This document shows, in pieces, positions 1 to 5,239 of a DNA stretch of 5,251 nucleotides. The notes beneath the pieces were generated by a model that saw nothing but the letters and a program-made list of their open reading frames with translations, made no database searches and was not told the DNA's origin. This DNA comes from an uncultured Acidobacteriota bacterium (GTDB lineage Bacteria > Acidobacteriota > Blastocatellia > Pyrinomonadales > Pyrinomonadaceae). Both the position numbers and the translations under genes were made by a program. Each line of letters opens with the position of its first letter. Position 1 is the first letter of the stretch. The stretch is from the NCBI GenBank assembly GCA_902826505.1, contig CADEFG010000395.1, positions 1 to 5,251 of the forward strand, in the 5' to 3' direction.

Positions 1-377
1 AGATAGGCTACTGCAATGATTGTAATGGTACTCCATTCAGTGATGAAATTGAGAATATAAGAAAGCCAAATGAGGTTGATTTTTCAAAACCGAAAGAAAA
101 AACCGGAATTCTGAAAGGTAGTTTTGTAGATGAGTATGGAACTGTATTATCAGGTCTAGTTGTAAGGTTTGAAAATAATAAAGAGGAAGAATTTCAGGCT
201 TCGACAGATGAAAATGGCGAATATTCAGTAAGACTTCCTTTTGGAACTTACAAAATATCCGCACAATTTATGAGCAATTTTAAGAACAAAAAAATTAAAA
301 TTAAAATTAATAAGACCAAAATTCAAAAGCCAAAAATAGTTTTGATTAATTCTATTGCAGAAAAAACTAAAACTTGA
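1..377 (+). CDS. C-terminal fragment of a carboxypeptidase-regulatory-like domain protein (5' end outside window)
   Basis: The frame whose first full codon is at base 3 is open from the window edge to a TGA at 375-377 (124 codons). It starts with a CNDC pair (CxxC), then a Lys/Glu-rich linker. About 85 residues follow that look like a CarboxypepD_reg/transthyretin-like beta-sandwich: a TGILKGSF opening strand, a V-D-E-Y-G-T-V-L-S-G turn, a 'STDENGEYSVRLPFGTYKI' core and a Lys-rich end. In this family such domains are usually extracytoplasmic accessory modules on outer-membrane or secreted proteins; they have no catalytic role of their own. The N-terminus, and hence any signal peptide or main domain, lies outside the window. 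GC is about 30% by hand count and the codons are AT-rich (ATA, AGA, AAT), unlike the roughly 50% GC genes downstream, so the gene may have been acquired. The fold call is fairly secure; the whole protein's function is unknown. Confidence 0.75.
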   Translation, partial: IGYCNDCNGTPFSDEIENIRKPNEVDFSKPKEKTGILKGSFVDEYGTVLSGLVVRFENNKEEEFQASTDENGEYSVRLPFGTYKISAQFMSNFKNKKIKIKINKTKIQKPKIVLINSIAEKTKT

Positions 378-415
378 GTGGATAATAAATTTATAAAGAG
401 GAAAAATAATAAATA

Positions 416-832
416 ATGAGTAATTTAACATTTGGAATTATCAAGCCCGACGCGGTTCGGAAAGGGCATACGGGAAAAATTATCGACAAGATCTTAGCCG
501 ATGGTTTTCGGATTCGCGGGATGAAATTGATTCATCAAACGATCAAAAACGCGGAAGGTTTTTATGCGGTTCACAGCGAACGTCCGTTTTTCGGCGAATT
601 GACCGAGTTTATGTCGAGCGGTCCGTGCGTTGTGTTAGCATTGGAAAAGGAAAATGCGGTCAAAGCGTGGCGCGATCTGATGGGCGCGACCAATCCGGCG
701 GAAGCGGCGGAAGGAACTCTGCGGAAAGAATTTGCCGGTTCGATCGGTGAAAATGCCGTGCATGGTTCGGATTCCGACGAAAATGCGGCGATCGAGATCG
801 CATATTTCTTCAGTAAACTTGAATTAGTTTGA
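416..832 (+). CDS. ndk: nucleoside diphosphate kinase
   Basis: It transfers the gamma-phosphate of ATP to nucleoside diphosphates through a phosphohistidine intermediate, keeping NTP and dNTP pools balanced in the cytoplasm. The 138-residue length is normal for bacterial Ndk. It opens with the family signature T-F-G-I-I-K-P-D-A-V (K10). The catalytic His is H116 in the N-A-V-H-G-S-D-S motif. Nucleotide-binding residues expected in the family are visible: Y50, F58, R86, T92, R103 and N113. The short C-terminus lacks the long extension of some eukaryotic forms. The ATG at 416 is preceded by AGAGGA at 397-402 with a long (13-nt) spacer. The gene begins 38 bp after the AT-rich fragment and is followed by a 152-bp repeat-containing gap, so it is probably expressed alone. 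Codon use is typical of the rest of the window. Confidence 0.98.
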   Translation: MSNLTFGIIKPDAVRKGHTGKIIDKILADGFRIRGMKLIHQTIKNAEGFYAVHSERPFFGELTEFMSSGPCVVLALEKENAVKAWRDLMGATNPAEAAEGTLRKEFAGSIGENAVHGSDSDENAAIEIAYFFSKLELV

Positions 833-847
833 GCAAAAGGCTATAAA

Positions 848-963
848 AGTTGCAGGTAGTTTACAGATAGTTGCGGAAAGTTGCGCGGACAGTTCGAGGG
901 CAGTTGGGATTGAAAAAACTTTCTGTAAGCTATCGGCAACTTTCCTTAACTTCAGAAAACTTA
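848..963. repeat. helically spaced AGTT/AACT inverted repeat array
   Basis: The gap 833-984 holds AGTT units starting at 848, 858, 869, 879, 891 and 902 (steps 10, 11, 10, 12, 11); three of them read AGTTGC. Inverted AACT units follow at 917, 938, 948 and 958, with a degenerate AAGCT at 927. GGAAAGTTGC (875-884) and GCAACTTTCC (936-945) are perfect complements, and pairing continues outward: 869-872 with 948-951 and 858-862 with 957-961. The whole can fold as an imperfect hairpin centred near 911. No T-run follows, so it is not a classic terminator. It sits just ahead of the gene at 985, whose Shine-Dalgarno AAAGGA is at 969-974. It could be a structured leader, a phased protein-binding array or a small dispersed repeat; the sequence alone does not decide. 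Confidence 0.6.
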
Positions 964-984
964 AATACAAAGGACGAAAAATAG

Positions 985-2274
985 ATGAAAAAATGCCCGA
1001 ATTGCCAAAAAGAATTTCCTGACTCGATGCGTTTTTGTCAGACCGACGGAACGCCTCTGCTTGATGCGGTTGAGGAATCGCAACCGGAAGATCCGTTAAA
1101 AACAACGGTCGTTCGGCAGGAAGATATTGCCGCTTCGATTCCGCCTTCCGATCCGTTTAAAACTGTCGTCACAAGTTCGGGCAACAAAGACGACAGCGGC
1201 GACCTGCTCCAACTGCCGGAAGAATTCGACCCGATGAAAACGATGGTTGCGACGCCGATTGTCAGTCAGGAAAAACCGATTTTGGAAGAACCGCAGCCCG
1301 ACCCGCCGAAATTCGAAGAAATCAAGGAAGAAATTCAAGCCGAAACGCCTTCATCCCCGTTCAGCGGTTTCTCCGCGCCGAGCGATCCGTTGCCGCAAGC
1401 TTCGGATATTTCAAACGAGCCGACCGTCTTACAGCCCGAGCCGCCGAAATTCAGCGAGCCGAACTTGAGTCCGCCGAGCTTTGGCGAAGTTCCGCCCAAA
1501 GACGAAATTGATGATGATTTGCCGGCGACGATGATTCAAAATTCCTGGGAGACGAGCGCACCGAAATCGGATTCATCGCCTTTTTCGTCGGATTCGCCGT
1601 TTTCCAAACCGAATAACGATCCGATCCCGTCGCCGTTCGATGTTCCGCCGATTAATGAGACCAAGCTATCGGAACCGCAATCTTCTTTTAACGCGCCGCA
1701 GTCGCCGTTTGATGCGCCGCCAACGCCGTTCGATCCGCCGCCGCAGGATTCGCCGTTCGGTCAACCGCAACAAAGTTCTTTCGATCCGCCGCAGTCGTCT
1801 TTTGACGCGCCGAAGCCGACGTTCCAAGAACCGCCGCCGCAGTTCGGTGCTCCGCAGTCGCAGTTCGATCAGATGAACGAGCAGCCATTCGGAAATCAAC
1901 CGCTCCAGCAAAACGAATGGACGCCGCCGCCGACCCCGGTGCAGGGCTGGCAAGATCAAGGTTTAGGCGCCAACACGCCTTTTCAACCACCGGTCGCGAT
2001 GCAGGGACAAAATCAGGTTCTGCCGATCGTTTCGCTGGTTTTGGGAATTTTAAGCGTTTGCTGTTACATCGGCTGGCTGACCGGACCGGCAGCCTTGATC
2101 ACGGGTTATTTGGGAATGAAGAACGTCAATAACGACCCGATGCAATACGGCGGAAAAGGAATGGCGATCGCCGGAATGGTGGTCGGCGGAGTCTTTACGC
2201 TGATTTGGGTTTGTTACTGGCTTTTTTATCTTGTCCTGATGGGAATACTTTTTAGCGGGGCAGCGCTTAACTAA
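985..2274 (+). CDS. zinc-ribbon, proline-rich, DUF4190 membrane protein
   Basis: This 429-residue protein has three parts. Residues 4-25 form a short zinc ribbon, C4-x2-C7-x10-C18-x2-D21, where Asp stands at the place of the usual fourth Cys (FCxxDG type). Residues 30-330 are low-complexity and rich in Pro, Ser, Gln and acidic residues. They contain three D-P-x-K-T-x-V motifs (D36, D56, D82) and, at 216-303, a run of short units such as SPFDAPP, SSFDPPQ and PTFQEPP. Residues 345-376 and 393-423 form two hydrophobic segments joined by a G-M-K-N-V-N-N-D-P-like loop and 'GGKGMAIAGMVVGG', which is typical of DUF4190. The protein is probably anchored in the inner membrane with a long, likely disordered arm; the metal site suggests a cytosolic N-terminus. 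Its biochemical role is not known. The ATG follows AAAGGA (969-974) by 10 nt, with an in-frame TAG just before it, which fixes the start. nuoI starts 16 bp after its stop, so the two may be co-transcribed. Confidence 0.9.
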   Translation: MKKCPNCQKEFPDSMRFCQTDGTPLLDAVEESQPEDPLKTTVVRQEDIAASIPPSDPFKTVVTSSGNKDDSGDLLQLPEEFDPMKTMVATPIVSQEKPILEEPQPDPPKFEEIKEEIQAETPSSPFSGFSAPSDPLPQASDISNEPTVLQPEPPKFSEPNLSPPSFGEVPPKDEIDDDLPATMIQNSWETSAPKSDSSPFSSDSPFSKPNNDPIPSPFDVPPINETKLSEPQSSFNAPQSPFDAPPTPFDPPPQDSPFGQPQQSSFDPPQSSFDAPKPTFQEPPPQFGAPQSQFDQMNEQPFGNQPLQQNEWTPPPTPVQGWQDQGLGANTPFQPPVAMQGQNQVLPIVSLVLGILSVCCYIGWLTGPAALITGYLGMKNVNNDPMQYGGKGMAIAGMVVGGVFTLIWVCYWLFYLVLMGILFSGAALN

Positions 2275-2290
2275 AGCCCAAAGAAACTTT

Positions 2291-2815
2291 ATGTCAAACA
2301 TTATTACAGATGTCATTCAATCAACAGTCGCCGTTTTAAAGGGAATGAAACGGACGATTTCGGAGATTCCGCGCGCCAAATGGACGGTGCAGTATCCGGA
2401 CGTTCCCGTCACGGTGCAGCCGCGTTATCGCGGACAACATCTGCTTCACGTTGACGAAAGCGGCAAGGAAAAATGCGTCGCCTGTTATCTGTGTGCGGCG
2501 GCTTGCCCGTCGGACTGCATTTACATCGAAGCCGAAACGGATTCGCGCCCCTACGCCGAACGCATCGGGCGCGACGAACGTTACGCAAAAGTCTATAACA
2601 TCGATTACGGGCGCTGTATTTTCTGCGGTTTCTGCGTCGAAGCCTGTCCGAAAGACGCGATCACGCACGGCTACAACTTTGAAATTTCCGTTTTTAACCG
2701 CGCCGATCTGCTCAAAACAAAGGACGATTTGCTGATTACCAAACAAAAACAATCGAACAATTACCGCGTCGCGCTTTCGAGCGAAGACGTCGATTCGGAA
2801 TACAAAGAAGTTTAA
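2291..2815 (+). CDS. nuoI: NADH-quinone oxidoreductase subunit I (two [4Fe-4S] clusters)
   Basis: NuoI carries iron-sulfur clusters N6a and N6b in the hydrophilic arm of respiratory complex I and passes electrons towards NuoB and quinone. The 174-residue protein has two 8Fe-ferredoxin motifs: C62-x2-C65-x2-C68-x3-C72-P and C109-x2-C112-x2-C115-x3-C119-P. Between them is the family's 'ERYAKVYNIDYGRCIFCG' stretch, and the N-terminal Y-P-D-V-P and P-R-Y-R-G-Q-H pieces are typical of NuoI. It therefore looks complete and functional. The ATG at 2291 gives the usual short N-terminal helix before the first cluster, but the Shine-Dalgarno is weak (AAAGAAA). That suggests translational coupling or co-expression with the gene ending 16 bp upstream. 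A strong terminator follows. No other nuo gene is in the window, so the gene is either detached from the main nuo cluster or a second copy. Confidence 0.95.
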   Translation: MSNIITDVIQSTVAVLKGMKRTISEIPRAKWTVQYPDVPVTVQPRYRGQHLLHVDESGKEKCVACYLCAAACPSDCIYIEAETDSRPYAERIGRDERYAKVYNIDYGRCIFCGFCVEACPKDAITHGYNFEISVFNRADLLKTKDDLLITKQKQSNNYRVALSSEDVDSEYKEV

Positions 2816-2836
2816 AGAATCAAACAAAAAACAATC

Positions 2837-2873
2837 GGCGGTGAACAGGAAGGAAATCTGTTCACCGCCTTTC
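2837..2873 (+). terminator. Rho-independent terminator after nuoI
   Basis: GGCGGTGAACAG (2837-2848) and CTGTTCACCGCC (2858-2869) form a perfect 12-bp stem with a 9-base loop. TTTCT follows directly. The T-tract is short, but the stem is strong and lies 22 bp after the nuoI stop, with a new promoter and gene just downstream. Confidence 0.85.
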
Positions 2874-2885
2874 TCGCGTAAAAAC

Positions 2886-2915
2886 TTGTCGAAAGGTCAA
2901 AATTGGGTGTATTAT
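2886..2915 (+). promoter_or_regulatory. candidate sigma-70 promoter for the small membrane protein
   Basis: TTGTCG (2886-2891) and TATTAT (2910-2915) are separated by 18 bp. The pair lies just past the nuoI terminator and about 32 bp before the ATG at 2948, leaving room for a leader of about 25 nt that includes the Shine-Dalgarno. It is a match by eye to the -35/-10 consensus, without experimental support. Confidence 0.45.
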
Positions 2916-2933
2916 CAAGCGAATTTAACAAAA

Positions 2934-2940
2934 AGAGGAG
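2934..2940 (+). promoter_or_regulatory. ribosome binding site fixing the start at 2948
   Basis: AGAGGAG lies 7 nt before the ATG at 2948. It is a near-ideal Shine-Dalgarno and favours this start over the in-frame TTG at 2903, which has no such site and would lie upstream of the probable transcription start. Confidence 0.85.
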
Positions 2941-2947
2941 TTTTGTC

Positions 2948-3199
2948 ATGAAAGCACTTGGATTCTCGGCAATCGTCGCCGCCGCCCTTTCGTTTATTCT
3001 ATGGCTCGTCAATTGGATTTATTGGAGATATACGGAATTTGCCCCGTATGACGCGAGCCGTTACGAAAGGGAAAACGTGATCCGCAACATTATGCTCGGC
3101 GTTTCGACTATCTCGATTGTGACCGAATATTTAGCAATTCTGCTGATCGCCATCGGTTTGATAGTCGCCGCGAAACGATTGCCGAAAAATTATAATTGA
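2948..3199 (+). CDS. small two-helix membrane protein, function unknown
   Basis: The protein has 83 residues. A hydrophobic helix runs from about residue 4 to 26 and ends in an aromatic cluster (W19, W23, Y25, W26). A polar, charged loop follows (about 27-47, with 'YDASRYERENVIRN'). A second hydrophobic helix spans about 48-75, ending in a basic tail with K76, R77 and K80. By the positive-inside rule the C-terminus would face the cytoplasm, giving a hairpin topology with the loop outside. I do not recognise the family. The gene has its own candidate promoter and an excellent Shine-Dalgarno, and it sits between a terminator and the IrrE-like gene 47 bp downstream. These signals make it a real gene despite its size. 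Nothing indicates a toxin: the helices are Ala/Ile-rich and ordinary. Confidence 0.8.
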   Translation: MKALGFSAIVAAALSFILWLVNWIYWRYTEFAPYDASRYERENVIRNIMLGVSTISIVTEYLAILLIAIGLIVAAKRLPKNYN

Positions 3200-3232
3200 A
3201 GGCGGTCTCTAACCAAACTTGTAAATTCCTTG

Positions 3233-3238
3233 TATAAT
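3233..3238 (+). promoter_or_regulatory. TATAAT -10 box directly before the GTG start at 3247
   Basis: A perfect TATAAT ends 8 bases before the GTG. Transcription would begin near 3244-3246, leaving an mRNA with almost no leader, in keeping with the lack of any Shine-Dalgarno in 3220-3246. No good -35 match is seen at 16-18 bp, which weakens the call. Confidence 0.35.
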
Positions 3239-3246
3239 CTTTCATT

Positions 3247-3867
3247 GTGGACACCGAAAATTTACCGCCGACCAGAAAAGGCAGAAATTATGAGATTAAA
3301 GCCATCGGCTTGCGCGATTTTGCAGGATTAAAGCGTGACGACGAACGTCTCAATCCGTTTGATCTGGCGAAATACGCCAAACTTCTGGTCGCCTCGTTCG
3401 AACAGATCGAACCATTTTTGACGGAAGAAACAAAGCGTCACCTATTGAATGACGCGAGCGATAAATGGTCGGGCGGCGCTTGTTCGCAAACTTTGCCCGA
3501 CGGCAGAAAGTTGATCATTCTCAACCCGACCCACGGCGCCAACCGGCAGAACGCGACCTTGATGGAAGAGATCAGCCACGTTTTTCTCGGTCATAAACCC
3601 TCGCGCCTCGCCATCACCAATGTCAATAAGGACGGCAAGGTCATCGCGCGCGATTATCACGCCGAGATCGAAGAAGAAGCGTATTCGGTCGGCGCGGCGG
3701 CGCTTGTTCCTTATTCCGCCTTGCGCCGCTTTGTCTTTCAGGGTAAAACATCGCGCGAAATCGCCCGGCATTTTAATGTCAGCCGCGAACTCGTCGAATA
3801 TCGCATGAAGGTTTCGAGACTTTGGGACGAGTACAAAAAATCGTTAATGGTCAATCGTGAATCGTGA
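3247..3867 (+). CDS. ImmA/IrrE (DUF955)-like metallopeptidase-type protein with variant EExxH site
   Basis: Family members are zinc peptidases that cut repressors, such as ImmA on ImmR and IrrE/PprI on DdrO. This 206-residue protein shows the DUF955 layout. A helical N-terminus ('LNPFDLAKYAKLLVASFEQI', about 36-55) comes first. Then a strand pair with 'GRKLIILNPTH' precedes the active-site helix T-L-M-E-E-I-S-H-V-F-L-G-H (E107, E108, H111, H116). A second acidic helix has E140 and E142-E144 before 'AAALVP', where the third ligand is expected. A C-terminal helix-turn-helix-like stretch (about 168-191, 'SREIARHFNVS') follows. The first His of HExxH is replaced by E107, so zinc binding or activity may be altered. 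No N-terminal HTH and no partner repressor gene are seen. GTG at 3247 is the only normal start after the in-frame TAA at 3235; no Shine-Dalgarno is present. The last residues are encoded by a heptad repeat. Confidence 0.82.
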   Translation: MDTENLPPTRKGRNYEIKAIGLRDFAGLKRDDERLNPFDLAKYAKLLVASFEQIEPFLTEETKRHLLNDASDKWSGGACSQTLPDGRKLIILNPTHGANRQNATLMEEISHVFLGHKPSRLAITNVNKDGKVIARDYHAEIEEEAYSVGAAALVPYSALRRFVFQGKTSREIARHFNVSRELVEYRMKVSRLWDEYKKSLMVNRES

Positions 3868-3949
3868 ATCGGAGCTCATCAATCGGAATTCGTTTGTTGA
3901 TTCTGCTGCTTTGACGATTTACAATTGACGATTTACGATTGACGAGTAA
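3841..3949. repeat. inverted heptanucleotide repeat array
   Basis: Left half: TCGTTAA, TGGTCAA, TCGTGAA and TCGTGAA at 3841, 3848, 3855 and 3862, in exact 7-bp steps. Right half: TTGACGA, TTTACAA, TTGACGA, TTTACGA and TTGACGA at 3911, 3918, 3925, 3932 and 3939. The right unit TTNACGA is the reverse complement of the left unit TCGTNAA. Bases 3850-3871 can pair with 3922-3943: 20 of 22 positions pair, one as G-T. The spacer 3872-3910 holds a looser copy near 3879-3892 and no gene. The array covers the last codons and TGA (3865-3867) of the upstream gene and runs to the base before the ATG at 3950. There is no T-run. It resembles in style the heptanucleotide STRR repeats of cyanobacteria; it may be a dispersed repeat, an mRNA hairpin or a regulatory element. 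Confidence 0.85.
3897..3925 (+). promoter_or_regulatory. candidate promoter built inside the heptad array
   Basis: TTGATT (3897-3902) and TACAAT (3920-3925) are 17 bp apart, matching the -35 at 4 of 6 and the -10 at 5 of 6 positions. An overlapping second option is TTGACG (3911-3916) with TACGAT (3934-3939), also 17 bp apart. Either would transcribe the phosphatase gene with a leader shorter than 20 nt. TTGACG units occur at every second heptad, so such matches arise easily by chance. Confidence 0.3.
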
Positions 3950-5239
3950 ATGATTGATTCCAATAAACAAAGTTCACAACCCGACCCGCAGCTAACTACG
4001 GTTGATAAACTGCGTCTGCTTCTCGACATTACTAAAAAGATCAGTCGTTCGCTCGATCTGGACGAGGTTTTAACGCTCGTGATGGACACGCTCGGATCCT
4101 TGATCCATTATGATGCGGCGGGAATTTATCTGATCGAATACGATAAAACCGACGAAAGCCCGTATATTTTCAAATCGAAAACTCTGCGCGGTTACAAAAT
4201 TCCGTTCGCGCTCGTCGAACCGCGCATCAAAATGGGCGAAGGTTTTATCGGCTATGTCGCGCAGACTGGTAAACCGCTGATCTCGCCTGACGTTCATCAG
4301 GACACCCGCTATTTTCACGCCCGCAAACAAACGCGTTCGGAAATGGTCGCGCCGATCATTTCAAACGATAAAGTGATCGGCGTTTTCGATCTCGAAAGCG
4401 ACACCCTTGATTCTTATACCGAAGACGATCTGCAAACTCTTTTGCTGCTCGCGTCGCAGGTCGCGATCATCATCGAAAAAGCCGAGCTTTACGAACAGGT
4501 CGTCGAGAAAAAAAGACTCGAAGCGCAGCTTGAAATTGCCCGGCGCGTGCAACTCGAACTGCTGCCCGAGCACGACCCGAAATTAAAGGATTTCGACATC
4601 AGCGCGTATATTTTCCCGACCGAGGAAGTTTCGGGCGATTATTATGATTGGGTGAGAATCGTCGAAGACCAGATCGGTATTGTCGTCGCGGATGCCGTCG
4701 GCAAGGGAATTCCCGCCGCCCTTTTGACTGCATTTTTACGAGCTTCCTTGAGATTAGCCGTCCAAATCGGTTATGCGCCGAATATTGCTCTGGCGAAAGT
4801 CAGCAATCTTTTGTGGGATTCGGTCGAATCGCATCAATTTATTACGGCGATCTACGGCAGCCTTGACGCGACGAACAAAACTTTTGTCTTTTCAAATGCG
4901 GGACATAATCCGCCGCTTTTGATCAAACCCGACGGCGAACACCGGTTCGTCGAATACGGCGATCTGCCGCTCGGAATGTTCCGCGAAATGCGTTATCACC
5001 AGCATTTTATAAAGTTCGAGAAAGGACAAGTGCTGATTCTTTACACGGACGGAATCACCGAAGCCGCGCGCGAAGACGGCGAGGAATTCGGGAAAGAGCG
5101 ATTGGTTGAAACGGTTCTGGGCGGCATTCACCTGCCCGCCAAAGAGATGATCGATTTTATCCGCAAAGGCGTCGCGGATTTCACCGAACGAAAATTTTTG
5201 GATGACGACGGCACGCTTTTTATCGTCAAAGCTTTGTAA
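3950..5239 (+). CDS. GAF-domain PP2C/SpoIIE (RsbU-like) serine phosphatase
   Basis: Members dephosphorylate anti-sigma-factor antagonists (SpoIIAA/RsbV type) or similar proteins with two Mn/Mg ions. The 429-residue protein has a GAF sensor domain at about 22-178 (with 'MGEGFIGYVAQTGKPL' from M95 and a 'VIGVFDLES' strand), then a signalling helix at about 178-206 (E-K-K-R-L-E-A-Q-L-E-I-A-R-R-V-Q). The SpoIIE domain runs from about 210 to 429. Its metal ligands are in place: D230 (V-S-G-D-Y-Y-D), D248 (V-A-D-A-V-G-K-G), D367 (Y-T-D-G-I-T-E-A) and D419/D420 (D-D-G-T-L). N316-A-G-H319 also fits, so it should be active. No membrane segment is visible, so it is cytosolic; the GAF ligand cannot be told. 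An in-frame TAA touches the ATG at 3950, excluding an upstream start. No clear Shine-Dalgarno is present, because the heptad repeat occupies that place. No anti-sigma partner lies in the window. The last 12 bases of the window after the stop show nothing. Confidence 0.93.
   Translation: MIDSNKQSSQPDPQLTTVDKLRLLLDITKKISRSLDLDEVLTLVMDTLGSLIHYDAAGIYLIEYDKTDESPYIFKSKTLRGYKIPFALVEPRIKMGEGFIGYVAQTGKPLISPDVHQDTRYFHARKQTRSEMVAPIISNDKVIGVFDLESDTLDSYTEDDLQTLLLLASQVAIIIEKAELYEQVVEKKRLEAQLEIARRVQLELLPEHDPKLKDFDISAYIFPTEEVSGDYYDWVRIVEDQIGIVVADAVGKGIPAALLTAFLRASLRLAVQIGYAPNIALAKVSNLLWDSVESHQFITAIYGSLDATNKTFVFSNAGHNPPLLIKPDGEHRFVEYGDLPLGMFREMRYHQHFIKFEKGQVLILYTDGITEAAREDGEEFGKERLVETVLGGIHLPAKEMIDFIRKGVADFTERKFLDDDGTLFIVKAL

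Noticed and set aside
355..397. Promoter for ndk from TTGCAG, GATAAT or TATAAA boxes
   Set aside because: The spacings (12 or 20 bp) do not fit a sigma-70 promoter and the area is simply AT-rich.
37..431. Open frames on the minus strand across the first 430 bases
   Set aside because: They lie opposite the AT-rich coding frame 3-377, which has a recognisable beta-sandwich; the minus translations are Phe/Leu/His-rich with no domain.
848..963. CRISPR array or Rho-independent terminator
   Set aside because: Units are only 4-6 bp with no unique spacers of about 30 bp, and no T-run follows the stem.
1640..1990. Arg-rich open frames on both strands inside the proline-rich region
   Set aside because: They are by-products of the repeated CCG/TTC/GAT codons of the real frame; the translations are monotonous Arg/Leu repeats without start signals.
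2903..2947. Longer start (TTG at 2903) for the small membrane protein
   Set aside because: There is no Shine-Dalgarno there, the candidate -10 box overlaps it, and the ATG at 2948 has an ideal AGAGGAG site 7 nt upstream.
3191..3196. Second TATAAT at the end of the small membrane gene
   Set aside because: No -35 match is found at a suitable distance and it lies over 50 bp from the next start; likely chance in an AT-rich end.
3247..5239. IrrE-like protein and phosphatase as a two-gene signalling system
   Set aside because: They are adjacent on one strand, but a repeat element separates them and no shared partner (repressor, anti-sigma factor, antagonist) is visible; adjacency alone is not enough.
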